A stretch of 64,000 bases of DNA from Leptodesmis sichuanensis A121 (GTDB lineage: Bacteria; Cyanobacteriota; Cyanobacteriia; Leptolyngbyales; Leptolyngbyaceae). Position numbers and translations under genes: made by a program. Positions 55,598 through 64,000 of this stretch are shown piece after piece (positions within the stretch are counted from its first letter, which is position 1; every line of letters begins with the position of its first letter). Below the pieces are notes generated by a model, which saw nothing but the letters and a program-made list of their open reading frames with translations, searched no databases and was not told the DNA's origin. The DNA lies in assembly GCF_021379005.1 (NCBI RefSeq), contig NZ_CP075171.1, positions 3,906,001 to 3,970,000 of the forward strand. The letters are read 5' to 3'.

Positions 55598-56848
55598 TTA
55601 ACTCTGCTCCTTCCCATAGCTCCGGCCTCGCCACTGTTTGGGGGTTTGAGTGGAAGAGAGAAAGATGCGCAAGACAGCGATCGGGTCAGCCAGGGGAGAG
55701 AGCCAGAAGAGCCAGCGAAGTTTGGCTTGAGACAGGTCATAGGAAGGGGCGATCGCGGCATTTAAGCCAAACCGAATCATTACCAGCAGGAGATTGAGAC
55801 TGAAGGTGGCCACGATCGGAATGCTGGTCTTACCAGCCAGAATTGCCCCCAGAAACAGAACGGTTAGAGGTAAAGGCAATCCCTGAACCAGCAGCAAAAA
55901 TAGCCAGTCCCCCCAAACCTGAGCACGGGAGGCGGCATCTTTGAGATCCAGCGATCGTCCCCATTCTCGCCAGGTTTCTGCCATGCCTTCATACATTCGT
56001 ACCTTCAGCACCTTGGCTCCATCTAAAAAGCCGACTCTGGCTCCCTGTGCGGCGATCGTCCGGGCCAGGGTGACATCATCGCAGAAAGAGCGACGGGCGC
56101 TACTGTAGCCTCCCACTTGGGCTAACACAGAACGACGACAGAAGAAACACTGACCATTAGCCATCACTCGATCAGCAGAATTATTGGTTTCTCCAGCCGG
56201 GCCAAACCGATAAACCAGTGTCATCAGCAACGCGGGTTGCAACCACAGTTCTCCCGGATCTTTGAGGATAAACTGGGGCGACAGAGAAATCAGGTCATAA
56301 CCTTCCGTCAGAGCGGTATGCAGTAAACTGGCCACTAAGCCCGCCTGGGGTTGCGTATCGGCATCAATGCCTAAAATCCACTCGCTGTCTGCAGAACTGG
56401 CGAGAAACCCGTTATGCAAGGCCCAGGGACGACCCACCCAGTCACCTGGCAATGGATCGTCATGCATTAGCCGAAAGCGAGGATCTTGCTGTTGAGCGTT
56501 CTTCACCAGATCGATCGTGCCATCTGTGGAGTCACTATCCACCACAAGGATTTCCCGTACTTCATAGCTTTGCTGACTTAATCCGGTCAGGCAGGGCGAA
56601 ATGCGGGCCGCTTCATTCAATGTGGGCACAACGACACTCACCTTACCCAGAAACTCCGGATCAGGAGCCAACGGCTGCAAGGGAGGATGGCGAGTTGGGC
56701 CACGTAGCAGCCGGGACAGGAGAATTGCCACGGCTGGCAGTTGGAGTAGCAAGAGCAGCAAGCCGCCAGCCTCTAGCAAGAAACTGGCCCTTGAACCAGC
56801 GATCGCAGGAGCCAGTGTTCCATTAATCAAAAAAACGTGAATGATCAA
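55598..56848 (-). CDS. cruG: Carotenoid 2'-O-glycosyltransferase CruG
   Basis: A membrane-associated GT2-type glycosyltransferase of about 416 residues, expected to glycosylate the 2'-hydroxyl of myxol to make myxoxanthophyll. An N-terminal helix (about 20-42) precedes the catalytic domain: VVVPTLNEAARISPCL, VVDSDSTDGTIDL, LGIDADTQPQAGL (DxD) and SFCDDVTLARTI. Several helices follow at the C-terminus. Translation most likely begins at TTG 56848, 10 bases after the cruF stop with AGGG before it; a GTG at 56929 would overlap cruF by 71 bases. Function rests on the cruF neighbour and known cyanobacterial pairs. Confidence 0.85.
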   Translation of the reverse strand: MIIHVFLINGTLAPAIAGSRASFLLEAGGLLLLLLQLPAVAILLSRLLRGPTRHPPLQPLAPDPEFLGKVSVVVPTLNEAARISPCLTGLSQQSYEVREILVVDSDSTDGTIDLVKNAQQQDPRFRLMHDDPLPGDWVGRPWALHNGFLASSADSEWILGIDADTQPQAGLVASLLHTALTEGYDLISLSPQFILKDPGELWLQPALLMTLVYRFGPAGETNNSADRVMANGQCFFCRRSVLAQVGGYSSARRSFCDDVTLARTIAAQGARVGFLDGAKVLKVRMYEGMAETWREWGRSLDLKDAASRAQVWGDWLFLLLVQGLPLPLTVLFLGAILAGKTSIPIVATFSLNLLLVMIRFGLNAAIAPSYDLSQAKLRWLFWLSPLADPIAVLRIFLSSTQTPKQWRGRSYGKEQS

Positions 56849-56858
56849 CCGTTTGCCC

Positions 56859-57824
56859 TTAACCCTTGACTTGAATGGGCATGGAAATAGCTGGGATCTC
56901 AGACGGCAATCCCAAAGGCTGCTCTTCACTGACAGATTCAGACTCGGCTCCAGCAGGTTGAGCGGGTTGAGATTGAGAATCAGGAGCGACTGACCACCAT
57001 AACAGGATTGCCGGAACTACCCCCAACAGAATGCTAATGGAGGTGGGAATCCAGAAGCGGACATCCAATTGGGTAATGGTAATGATCGCTCCAAAGGCAA
57101 AATTCACCAGATAGATGGCTAGAGGAACCGTTAATTGCGATCGCTGCAACGGTTGGGCCGATGGCTTCCAGAACAGGGTGGCTATAGACATAAACAGTGC
57201 TCCAGTGCCAAGCCATCCCGTCACATTCCGGTAAGGCATCCCGAAAAATTCACCCACATCCTGAAATGTCCAGAAGGGATAGGGAGCCTGACTCATGGCC
57301 GGATCCAGCACAAAATCCCAGGAGGTGAGCAGTACAGCACCGAGGGCGATCGCGCCCAGTTTCGTTACCCAACCAGGTAGCCCTTTCGCTGCCAGACCCC
57401 CTCGCGCCAGGATATAGGCCGAAAATCCCAGGTAAAACCAGGACAGGGGAATGGTAAACGGCACCAGGCCAGCAATCTTATAACCCAAACCATTCAGGTA
57501 GGCATAGTGCCCAAATGGAAAGCCGGTACTGGTTCCCAACAACTCACTGCTGAGGGATAGAAACACGGCAGGCAGCATGAACGCCAACCAGTTTCGCACT
57601 CCCAGGTTGCGATAGGCATACAGAGCAACGGTAATCGCCCCCAATAGAATATAAACAACCCCCCCTCCGGCCATTGACCAGCCAAATAACTTTTGGCCAA
57701 AAGCAGGCAGGGCGGCAATAAATCTGGGGTTAGGTAGCACCAGGATTAACCCTGCCAGCCCAAACACCAGAGACAAAATATGACCACTTAGACAGATACG
57801 CTCAACAGCAACCAGTCGTTTCAT
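56859..57824 (-). CDS. cruF: Gamma-carotene 1'-hydroxylase CruF
   Basis: A 321-residue membrane enzyme that hydrates the psi-end of gamma-carotene in myxoxanthophyll synthesis. It has seven or eight helices and the CruF/bisanhydrobacterioruberin hydratase (DUF422) pattern: SSELLGTSTGFPFGHYAYLN, SWDFVLDPAMSQAPYPFW and GMPYRNVTGWLGTG. The C-terminal 50 residues are hydrophilic and Pro/Glu-rich. It is followed at once by cruG, forming the cruF-cruG unit known from Synechococcus sp. PCC 7002. Confidence 0.9.
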   Translation of the reverse strand: MKRLVAVERICLSGHILSLVFGLAGLILVLPNPRFIAALPAFGQKLFGWSMAGGGVVYILLGAITVALYAYRNLGVRNWLAFMLPAVFLSLSSELLGTSTGFPFGHYAYLNGLGYKIAGLVPFTIPLSWFYLGFSAYILARGGLAAKGLPGWVTKLGAIALGAVLLTSWDFVLDPAMSQAPYPFWTFQDVGEFFGMPYRNVTGWLGTGALFMSIATLFWKPSAQPLQRSQLTVPLAIYLVNFAFGAIITITQLDVRFWIPTSISILLGVVPAILLWWSVAPDSQSQPAQPAGAESESVSEEQPLGLPSEIPAISMPIQVKG

Positions 57825-57916
57825 AGAAACTCCTCTACGAGTAGGGCACCAGAAATGCCTGGTTACAGTTTACAAATGTTTAATAACAAAGATTAAGTAA
57901 AGTTGAGAAAAATTCT

Positions 57917-57945
57917 GTAGAAACATTCTGCCGGAACGCCTCTAC
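57917..57945. repeat. 29-nt hairpin, repeat family C, copy 2
   Basis: GTAG...CTAC hairpin of the same 29-base length as 17494-17522, with four differences, so the stem is weaker. It lies between cruF and purQ, 16 bases downstream of the purQ stop. Confidence 0.65.
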
Positions 57946-57961
57946 TAGCCAAAGTGTTGCC

Positions 57962-58699
57962 TTAGCCCAAAGAAGCCAGTTGGGGGATTTCCACCTGTTC
58001 TCCCAGGGCAGCCAGCAATCCCTGGAACAGGCGTAACCCATCCGTTCCACCCAGAACCGGATCGGAGGCTCGTTCCGGGTGCGGCATCATGCCCAAAACA
58101 TTTCCCTCCGGGTTACAAATTCCAGCAATGTTGCGGAGTGAGCCATTGGGATTACTGCCCGGTTCCGGTTTCCCATCTGCCGTGCAATAGCGGAACAGAA
58201 TTTGCCGATGGTCTTCCAAGGCCGCCAGGGTATCCGGATCTGCATAATAATTGCCTTCTCCATGGGCGATCGGCATCGTAATCACTTCTCCCGGCTCATA
58301 GTGCTGCGTCCAGGGCAGTTCAGCCCGCTCGACTCGTAAGGGAACCCGATCGCAGATGAAATGCAAATCCCGATTCCTGACTAAAGCTCCTGGCAGCAAT
58401 CCTGCCTCAGTCAGCACCTGAAAGCCATTGCAGATGCCCAGCACATACTTCCCCTGTTTAGCGTGTTCGACCACCGCTTTCATGGCTGGAGAGAAGCGAG
58501 CGATCGCTCCACAACGTAAATAATCACCGTAACTAAAGCCTCCCGGTACGACCACCACATCCACATCGGATAGATCACTGTCTTCATGCCAGATCATGCG
58601 TGTGGGCTGGTGCAGCAGATCGCGGGTTACATACACCACATCGCGATCGCAGTTCGACCCCGGAAACACAATCACCCCAAACCGAACTCCTGCTGTCAC
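57962..58699 (-). CDS. purQ: Phosphoribosylformylglycinamidine synthase, glutaminase subunit
   Basis: Supplies ammonia from glutamine to PurL in purine synthesis. From GTG 58699 (AGGGGG seven bases before) the protein has 245 residues: [29 protein letters not shown], the nucleophile Cys90 in LGICNGFQ, and the His/Glu part in [15 protein letters not shown] at 58729 would add ten residues without support. purS, often adjacent, is not seen in this window. Confidence 0.94.
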   Translation of the reverse strand: MTAGVRFGVIVFPGSNCDRDVVYVTRDLLHQPTRMIWHEDSDLSDVDVVVVPGGFSYGDYLRCGAIARFSPAMKAVVEHAKQGKYVLGICNGFQVLTEAGLLPGALVRNRDLHFICDRVPLRVERAELPWTQHYEPGEVITMPIAHGEGNYYADPDTLAALEDHRQILFRYCTADGKPEPGSNPNGSLRNIAGICNPEGNVLGMMPHPERASDPVLGGTDGLRLFQGLLAALGEQVEIPQLASLG

Positions 58700-58759
58700 A
58701 ACTTTCCCCCTTAATAAAGCTCCATACAAAAAATAGGATGCAAAACCCGCTTTCTCCTA

Positions 58760-58818
58760 TAGAATGATGCGCGATCGAGAAACTCCAACTTCTAAGGTGT
58801 CCCTGGGGCACCTTTTTT
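58760..58818 (+). ncRNA. Candidate small RNA with orphan terminator
   Basis: A strong plus-strand terminator (AAGGTG, CCCTGGG, CACCTT then TTTTTT; 58794-58818) lies between two minus-strand genes, so no plus-strand gene precedes it. A good -10 box (TAGAAT, 58760-58765) sits 30 bases before the hairpin. This implies a transcript of about 45-50 nt starting near 58772. It does not contain the ACTCCTCACAC core of Yfr1. Existence and function are inferred. Confidence 0.5.
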
Positions 58819-58871
58819 ATTAGGTAGGAAATGGGGAGTGGGGAGTAGGGTTTTCTCGCTCACCCACTGAC

Positions 58872-59318
58872 TCATCCTTCCTGATGCAAAATCAGCCAGT
58901 TTCCTTCTGGATCATAGGCGTAAATCTCACGCCCGTGGGAGGCAGTAAGAATTTTTCCAGGAGGAGGGTAGCCGAGGTCAGTCAGGTGGGCGATCGCCGC
59001 CTCCAAATCCTCCACCTCCAAACACAACGCCATTCCCCTTGGGGAATTTTGAATTTTGAATTTTGAACTTTGAATGACTTCACCCGCTCCCCCCGTCTCC
59101 TCTGCTCCCCCTCTTCCCCTCTCCTTCGGCTGAAAAATCCCTAACTTTACTCCTGGCAACTCAAATTCTGCATACCGATTGGGCATGAACACCGTTGGTT
59201 GCTGTTCCAACAGGTTGCAGTAGAAGCCAACTAACCCATCAAACTGCCGAGCAGCCAGAGTGACAAGCGCACCAGTACACCTTACAGTCACGATCGAGTT
59301 CTCCTGGTTATCAACCAT
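58872..59318 (-). CDS. VOC/glyoxalase-fold protein with repeat insert
   Basis: A 148-residue vicinal-oxygen-chelate protein. First module VTLAARQFDGLVGFYCNLLE, EFELPGVKLGIF; second module GMALCLEVEDLEAAIAHLTD, GREIYAYDPEGNWLILHQ. Between them, residues about 67-92 (ERGRGGAEETGGAGE, then SSKFKIQNS) are repeat-encoded, from TTTTGAATT arrays at 59044-59075. Metal ligands and substrate are not clear. It starts with ATG 59318. The insertion lies exactly at the loop joining the two halves. Confidence 0.78.
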   Translation of the reverse strand: MVDNQENSIVTVRCTGALVTLAARQFDGLVGFYCNLLEQQPTVFMPNRYAEFELPGVKLGIFQPKERGRGGAEETGGAGEVIQSSKFKIQNSPRGMALCLEVEDLEAAIAHLTDLGYPPPGKILTASHGREIYAYDPEGNWLILHQEG

Positions 59319-59461
59319 TTATACAAATGACCAATGACTCTACCATTTCAGCCCCTGACACTCACTTATGACCATTTGCTGACATAGCTTGAGAAAAGCC
59401 ATGTCATGTCTAAATAGCTGCGGTATTCTGGTCTAAGTCGAGCCACATTCCCGTGAGAACC

Positions 59462-60628
59462 ATGAAACTGGCAGCAAGAGTTGGTCAACTTTCCCCTTCA
59501 TTGACCCTGACGATCGATGCAAAAGCCAAGGCGATGAAGGCCGAAGGGCAGGATGTATGTAACTTTAGTGTGGGTGAACCGGATTTTCCAACACCTGACC
59601 ATATCTGTAAAGCCGCCGAAGCTGCGCTGGAAGCAGGCAAAACTAAGTACGGCCCAGTCGCTGGAGAACCGAAACTGCGGCAGGCGATCGCCCAAAAGTT
59701 GCAGAAGGATAATAATCTCTGCTACGCGGCTGAAAACATCATTGTCACGAATGGTGGAAAGCACTCGCTGTATAACCTGATGATGGCGCTCATCAATCCG
59801 GGTGATGAGGTAATTATTCCGGCTCCCTATTGGGTCAGCTATCCCGAAATGGTAAAGCTGGCGGCTGGGATTCCGGTGATTGTGCAGACAGATGATGCCA
59901 ACCAGTTCAAAATTACTCCTGAGCAACTGCAACAGGCAATTACTCCCAAAACCCGTCTGTTTGTGCTGAATTCTCCATCGAATCCTACGGGGGTGGTGTA
60001 TACCCCGGATGAAATTCGGGCACTGGCGCAGGTAGTCGTAGACAACGATATTTATGTTGTATCTGACGAAATTTACGAAAAGCTGCTGTACGATGGAGCC
60101 ACTCATCTCAGTATTGGAGCCGTCAGTCCAGAGTCATTCGATCGCACCATTGTCAGCAGTGGGTTTGCCAAAGCCTATTCCATGACGGGCTGGCGAATTG
60201 GCTATTTAGCCGGGTCAGTAGATCTGATTAAAGCTTGCTCAACCATTCAAGGTCACAGTACGTCCAATGTCTGTACCTTTGCGCAGTATGGGGCGATCGC
60301 CGGACTGGAAGGGCCACAGGATTGTATTCAGGAAATGCTGTCAGCCTTTGCGGAACGGCGGCAGTTCATGCTAGATGCGATCAATTCGATTCCGGGCCTC
60401 AGTTGCGTCAAACCGGATGGAGCCTTTTACCTGATGCCCAATATTCAAAAAACAGGGATGAACTCCCTTGATTTCTGTCAGGCATTGTTGGAAGAGCATC
60501 AGGTAGTGATGGTGCCGGGAATTGCTTTTGGCACGGATGGATTTGTCCGCATTTCCTATGCCGCCGATCTGAAAACCATTGAAAAAGGCATGGAGCGGCT
60601 GGACAAGTTTGTGCGATCGCGAATCTAA
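59462..60628 (+). CDS. aspC: Aspartate aminotransferase, class I
   Basis: A 388-residue PLP aminotransferase moving the amino group between aspartate and 2-oxoglutarate; related enzymes also act on prephenate. From ATG 59462: [65 protein letters not shown], and the PLP lysine in [18 protein letters not shown]. The GTG at 59453 would add three residues. This is the 1-beta-type AspAT common in cyanobacteria. Monocistronic. Confidence 0.92.
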   Translation: MKLAARVGQLSPSLTLTIDAKAKAMKAEGQDVCNFSVGEPDFPTPDHICKAAEAALEAGKTKYGPVAGEPKLRQAIAQKLQKDNNLCYAAENIIVTNGGKHSLYNLMMALINPGDEVIIPAPYWVSYPEMVKLAAGIPVIVQTDDANQFKITPEQLQQAITPKTRLFVLNSPSNPTGVVYTPDEIRALAQVVVDNDIYVVSDEIYEKLLYDGATHLSIGAVSPESFDRTIVSSGFAKAYSMTGWRIGYLAGSVDLIKACSTIQGHSTSNVCTFAQYGAIAGLEGPQDCIQEMLSAFAERRQFMLDAINSIPGLSCVKPDGAFYLMPNIQKTGMNSLDFCQALLEEHQVVMVPGIAFGTDGFVRISYAADLKTIEKGMERLDKFVRSRI

Positions 60629-60687
60629 ATTCTTGAGGGAAGGCTCCACCATTGGGACTGTGACAAGACAGTGATCAATGTCGTAAA

Positions 60688-61302
60688 TCAGGTATTAGTC
60701 AATCGGTGGCCGCAACTTGTACAGAACCGATCTTCTGACTTCACCGCAGTACCACATTGACTACAAAAACGTCGAGTTGCTGGAGCTACTCCAGTTGGCG
60801 TGTGAGCGGCAGCAGTAGCGGATCCCATGCGCATTGCCATGTCGCCCATCCGCATTTCCATCGGATTCATGCTCATCTGCATATCTCCCATTGTCATGGG
60901 CTGATTCGGTTCCATTGGTTGCATGGGTTCCATCGGCTGCATCGGCCGCATGGGTTGCATGGGTTCCATTGGTTTCATAGAAGGCATGGATGGAGCCACA
61001 AACCCGGATGTTTGTTGCATCTGCATCTGTTGCAACTCGTTTAAGGACAGGGCTTCACTCACGCCAATACTATTGCCCTGTAAGCGAATATAGTTTGCGC
61101 CACGGGCCGTTTGTAACTTCACCACTGCACCATCAGAAGTCAGGTAAACTTCCGGAGTGGCTATCCAGGGGCCGGTCTGGAAGCTACTACTGGCCTGTTG
61201 CTGCTGTCCCGGTGCTGTGTTCGCGATGGTGATTACGGTTTGACCACCTTGATTGTCTAAATAAAGCCGCCGTCCCACTCCCATGTCACAGACATACGCC
61301 AT
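60688..61302 (-). CDS. Met/Pro-rich protein with C-terminal zinc ribbon
   Basis: A 204-residue protein from ATG 61302 with GGAGGGG eight bases before. Residues 1-95 form a beta-rich domain (MGVGRRLYLDNQGGQTVITI, PEVYLTSDGAVVKLQTARGA). Residues about 105-165 are methionine-rich, 20 Met in 54 residues, mostly as xPM tripeptides (KPMEPMQPMRPMQPMEPM) and then GDMQMSMNPMEMRM. The last 25 residues hold a zinc ribbon, CSQCG-x9-CTSCG. Met-rich arrays bind Cu(I) or act as oxidant sinks in other proteins; that is an inference here. Divergent from the methyltransferase gene by 44 bases. Confidence 0.75.
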   Translation of the reverse strand: MAYVCDMGVGRRLYLDNQGGQTVITIANTAPGQQQQASSSFQTGPWIATPEVYLTSDGAVVKLQTARGANYIRLQGNSIGVSEALSLNELQQMQMQQTSGFVAPSMPSMKPMEPMQPMRPMQPMEPMQPMEPNQPMTMGDMQMSMNPMEMRMGDMAMRMGSATAAAHTPTGVAPATRRFCSQCGTAVKSEDRFCTSCGHRLTNT

Positions 61303-61346
61303 GATAGTTCCCCTCCAGTTGCTCACACTCTCAGTGTACAAATCCC

Positions 61347-62123
61347 ATGACTCGAACGACTTTAAATAAAGCTGTAGGAAATCAAATGATCCGGGGTTGG
61401 CAAATCTTGATCGTTATTGCACTTTGTAGCCTGATGGGGTTGGGCTGGAGTATGCCTGCAATCGCCCTCTCCCCTGCTGATCCGGTATACGAGTATCGCT
61501 CTCACCCCCACTCCGATGGCATTGGCAAGCTGTACATGGGCCGAGAAATTGCTCAGGTGATGGGGCACCAGGGCGCAGGTTGGTTAGAACGATCCAGCCG
61601 GGAAAGAGAAGAGCGGCCTCAACAGCTAATCGAGTCCCTGAACTTACAGCCCACCGATGTGGTTGCCGATATTGGAGCAGGTACAGGTTACTTCAGCTTT
61701 CGAATTGCTCCTCTCGTACCCCAGGGCAAGGTGCTGGCGATCGATGTACAACCTGAAATGATCGAAATTCTACGGCTTCTCAAGCAAGAAAAGCAGCAGA
61801 CCAATGTAGAGCCAATCTTGGGTTTGGAAACTGATCCCCGGCTTGTGCCCTCCAGTGTGGATGTAGCGCTGATGGTGGATGCCTACCACGAGTTTGAGTA
61901 TCCCAGGGAGATGATGCAGGCGATCGTGCAAGCCCTCAAATCGGATGGCCGGGTCGTCTTAGTGGAATATCGGGGAGAAGATCCCTGGGTCTTCATCAAA
62001 CCCCTGCACAAAATGACTCAGAAACAAGTCAAGAAAGAGATGGCTGCCGTAGGACTCACCTGGCTGGAAACCAAAAAATTCCTGCCGCAACAGCATGTAT
62101 TGATTTTTGGTAAGCAAACTTAA
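61347..62123 (+). CDS. Exported class I SAM methyltransferase
   Basis: A 258-residue protein with an N-terminal signal or anchor (about 15-40, WQILIVIALCSLMGLGWSMP then AIALSPAD). Residues 95-230 form a Rossmann-type methyltransferase: motif I VVADIGAGTGYFSFRIAP, VLAIDVQPEMIEIL, DVALMVDAYHEFEYP, and a late FGKQT end. The upstream part has HPHSDGIGKLYMGREIAQVMGH, a pattern seen in periplasmic methyltransferases of cyanobacteria and proteobacteria. The substrate is unknown. ATG start. Confidence 0.8.
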   Translation: MTRTTLNKAVGNQMIRGWQILIVIALCSLMGLGWSMPAIALSPADPVYEYRSHPHSDGIGKLYMGREIAQVMGHQGAGWLERSSREREERPQQLIESLNLQPTDVVADIGAGTGYFSFRIAPLVPQGKVLAIDVQPEMIEILRLLKQEKQQTNVEPILGLETDPRLVPSSVDVALMVDAYHEFEYPREMMQAIVQALKSDGRVVLVEYRGEDPWVFIKPLHKMTQKQVKKEMAAVGLTWLETKKFLPQQHVLIFGKQT

Positions 62124-62169
62124 GCAAAAACTGATGCTCCCGGATTTTGTATTTATACCGTTCGACCCT

Positions 62170-62240
62170 GTAAGGGCGTGGCATTTGGGCAAAAACATCG
62201 AGTCAAGCCAAAAATTTCTTACCAAATGCTGCGCCCCTAC
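62170..62240. repeat. Palindromic repeat family A, copy 3
   Basis: GTAAGGGCGTGGCATTTGG at one end and, on the other strand, GTAGGGGCGCAGCATTTGG at the other end form terminal inverted repeats of 19 bases around a 33-base loop. The ends match the copies at 4068 and 7001; the interior is unlike theirs. Confidence 0.75.
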
Positions 62241-62293
62241 AAATGAAAACTGTTACTTCGGTCAATCCAAAATCGCAAATCTAAAATCCAAAA

Positions 62294-63256
62294 TCAAAGT
62301 CGATAGGCCAATACAAACCGCTCAATCCCTGCCAGGTCAGCATGAACTTCGATGGAGTGATAACTGCCCTCCTGTTCCAGCAACTCAACAACGGTTGGAG
62401 CTTGACCTGCCATCATTTCAATCAACCAGATGCCATTGGTTTGAAGATAGTCGGGGGCAGAGTTGATCAGATGACGAATGCAGTTCAGGCCATCGGCTCC
62501 ACCATCTAAAGCTAAGTGCGGTTCATGCTGCATAACCTCTGGCTGCAGCTCCAATACCATGGCGCTGGGAATATAGGGAGGATTGGCAACCAGACCGCTC
62601 AACTGTCCTTTGAGGTGACTTAACGGTTCTAACCAGGAACCCTGATAAAAGTGGATGCGATCGCCCAACCCATAAGCTTCTGCATTGGCTCGTGCGATCG
62701 CCAGTGCCTCAGCACTGCAATCCACAGCATGAATAGTCGCTTCAGGAAAAGCCGTTGCCAGTCCGAGAGCGATCGCACCACTGCCCGTTCCCAGGTCAGC
62801 CCAGTCTCCGGTGGAGAATTTTGAATTTTGAATTTTGAATTTTGAATTTTGAACGGCAGCAACAGCCAGGTCAATTAATAGCTCTGTTTCAGGCCGGGGG
62901 ATGAGAACAGCGGGGGAGACTTTCAGGGAAAAGTTGCGCCAGGAGGTTGATCCAGCCAGGTACTGCACCGGAACTCGGCGAACGAGGCGCTGTTGCCAGA
63001 GATCGGTCAGAACGTCGAGAGAATGTTTCAGTGTGATCTGTTGTTGAGCTTTGAAGGTTTCTAAGCGTAAGTCTAGAGGCTGCAGGGTTGTCATTTCCTG
63101 GAGCAGCCAATCTACTTCTGAGATAGGGACGTGAGCGGCGATCGCCTGTTGCCGCGCCTCCTGCCACCACTGCCACAATTCCAGCCCAGAAACAACAATT
63201 CCTCGCCCTGGTTGAGGGGACGAGGAATCATTGAACTTTTGCTCAAACTCTGACAT
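62294..63256 (-). CDS. prmC: Release factor glutamine methyltransferase
   Basis: Methylates the GGQ glutamine of peptide chain release factors. From ATG 63256 (321 residues): N-terminal helical domain (LELWQWWQEARQQAIAA), VPVQYLAGSTSWRNFSLKVS, PRPETELLIDLA, SAM motif I ADLGTGSGAIALGLA, and the catalytic NPPY in VANPPYIPS. Just before motif I sits AAVQNSKFKIQNSKFSTGD, encoded by a TTTTGAATT array (62815-62854). A TTG at 63343 is a possible but longer start; the family usually has about 290 residues. Confidence 0.9.
   Translation of the reverse strand: MSEFEQKFNDSSSPQPGRGIVVSGLELWQWWQEARQQAIAAHVPISEVDWLLQEMTTLQPLDLRLETFKAQQQITLKHSLDVLTDLWQQRLVRRVPVQYLAGSTSWRNFSLKVSPAVLIPRPETELLIDLAVAAVQNSKFKIQNSKFSTGDWADLGTGSGAIALGLATAFPEATIHAVDCSAEALAIARANAEAYGLGDRIHFYQGSWLEPLSHLKGQLSGLVANPPYIPSAMVLELQPEVMQHEPHLALDGGADGLNCIRHLINSAPDYLQTNGIWLIEMMAGQAPTVVELLEQEGSYHSIEVHADLAGIERFVLAYRL
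62815..62854. repeat. TTTTGAATT-type repeat inside prmC
   Basis: About four GAATTTT units encode QNSKFKIQNSKF on the minus strand. The same repeat type lies in the VOC gene (59044-59075) and twice in the oxoprolinase gene (about 11076-11107 and 11501-11538). Confidence 0.85.
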
Positions 63257-63373
63257 GGAATCGAAGAAAGATTCAGGAAGGGGAATGAATTCAGCTTCAG
63301 TTACTAGCTGCCATTGGTCACTAAAACGATTTGCGGGTATCAACTTTTTGGGAAATCGCCTTAACTCTCAACT

Positions 63374-63449
63374 CTTAAGCCTTGCCCAAGCCCAGAGCCA
63401 TAGTTTCTCTGATCGAAAAACAACTGCTCTCTAGCTGGACTTGGTTTAA
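63374..63449. repeat. 76-bp palindromic repeat family B, copy 2
   Basis: Aligns without gaps to 9756-9831, 11 differences in 76, same orientation. It lies in the short gap between prmC and the Tic22 gene and, like copy 1, is bordered by CAACTCTTAA-like repeats. Confidence 0.75.
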
Positions 63450-63494
63450 CTTTTAACTCTTCACTGAGTACTTTCCCAATTCCCCATCCTCTCT

Positions 63495-64000
63495 TTACTT
63501 CTTATTGGGTGTAGCTGCAGGTTTCACCTGATTTGCAGGTTTCTGTTGATTGCCCATTTGAGAGCGGATGAATTCCAGAGACTCTCTGGGGGGAATCAGG
63601 ACAATTTGATTCAGTTGGGGATCGTTCTTGGTTCGCATAACTTCAATCACCCCTTCCAGATTCAATACCTGAACCTCCAGGGTGGAAGCCACTTTAGGAT
63701 CTTGTTGCTTGAATCGATCCATCAAGTTTTGCAGGTCTTCCTTCTTGAAGAACATGGGAATTACGGTTTCATTGCCCTGTTGAATCGTTAAATAACCTTT
63801 TTCAGGGCCACCACGAGCCACAAACAAGGGTGTACCGCTGAAGGTATTTTTGTCACCACTTTGCTTCAGTAGAGTTTGGGCCGTGTCTACTTGTTGGCGA
63901 GAGGGAACAAAAGCAAAATCGAGTTTCTCTTTTTTATCCTTGTTGGCTACATTGAGCTGATATATCTCAGCCAGGGAGACAGGTACTACACGGACGTTTT
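63495..64000 (-). CDS. Tic22-family protein, 5' end beyond the window
   Basis: The frame is open from the right edge of the window to TAA at 63495; at least 167 residues are present. From the edge it reads VRVVPVSLAEIYQLNVANKD, KLDFAFVPSRQQVDTAQTLL, GTPLFVARGGPEKGYLTIQQ, PMFFKKEDLQNLMDRF, ending in a Lys/Pro/Ala-rich tail. This matches the Tic22 family, periplasmic proteins of cyanobacteria linked to outer-membrane biogenesis and the chloroplast import homologue. The signal peptide and start lie outside. The internal TTG at 63827 is not the start. Confidence 0.85.
   Translation of the reverse strand, partial: NVRVVPVSLAEIYQLNVANKDKKEKLDFAFVPSRQQVDTAQTLLKQSGDKNTFSGTPLFVARGGPEKGYLTIQQGNETVIPMFFKKEDLQNLMDRFKQQDPKVASTLEVQVLNLEGVIEVMRTKNDPQLNQIVLIPPRESLEFIRSQMGNQQKPANQVKPAATPNKK

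Noticed and set aside
58772-58818. Yfr1 small RNA
   Set aside because: The length would fit, but the invariant ACTCCTCACAC core is absent; only ACTCC matches.

Overview
The window is a stretch of a cyanobacterial chromosome. The evidence is a photosystem I gene (psaE), the myxoxanthophyll genes cruF and cruG, the OmpR-type regulator RpaB, a PII gene (glnB) behind a perfect NtcA-type site, a Tic22-family gene, and very frequent GCGATCGC (HIP1-like) octamers. Abundant short tandem and palindromic repeats suggest a filamentous, Leptolyngbya/Oscillatoria-like genome, but the species cannot be fixed from this piece.

Layout. 0.4-9.6 kb: a small conserved protein, pyrH-frr, a redoxin, a ureohydrolase (speB type), secreted proteins, a MORN-repeat protein, a class-I aminotransferase and a 3D-domain protein. 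9.9-14.7 kb: a fused 5-oxoprolinase/hydantoinase divergent from a LysR regulator. 14.9-22.9 kb: a large cyanobacterial protein, lrtA/hpf, lipB, a lone receiver, a GyrA/ParC-type subunit and a small gene with an amber stop. 23-30.6 kb: two ABC ATPases, membrane proteins, glnB, queF, a DUF58 protein and a YbaY-like protein. 30.6-40.1 kb: a diguanylate cyclase, radA, rpaB, a cysteine desulfurase, a DUF559 nuclease and ftsH. 40.3-48.6 kb: a PRC-barrel/DUF2382 pair, eda, an L,D-transpeptidase, a degenerate Nudix protein, tRNA-Arg(TCT), membrane and HTH proteins and a LapA-like protein. 48.6-53.8 kb is decayed: a frameshifted IS1380-type element, a group II intron 3' end, asnS, a DUF1003 gene cut by one amber codon and a DUF1517 relic. 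53.8-64 kb: guaB3, psaE, cruF-cruG, purQ, a VOC protein, an aspartate aminotransferase, a Met-rich zinc-ribbon protein, a methyltransferase, prmC and a partial Tic22 gene.

Most genes are housekeeping and work separately. Recognisable units are pyrH-frr, cruF-cruG, and the ABC ATPase overlapping a DUF4079-like gene. I found no CRISPR array, prophage or complete defence island.

The main unusual theme is repeat invasion. Heptamer and TTTTGAATTC-like repeats that also litter intergenic DNA sit in frame, without stops, inside at least six conserved genes (aminotransferase, oxoprolinase, ABC ATPase, radA, VOC protein, prmC), adding low-complexity peptides at loop positions. Several palindromic repeat families, including a MITE-like unit with a perfect 10-bp flanking duplication, occur two or three times. 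I did not find a clearly new multi-gene system.
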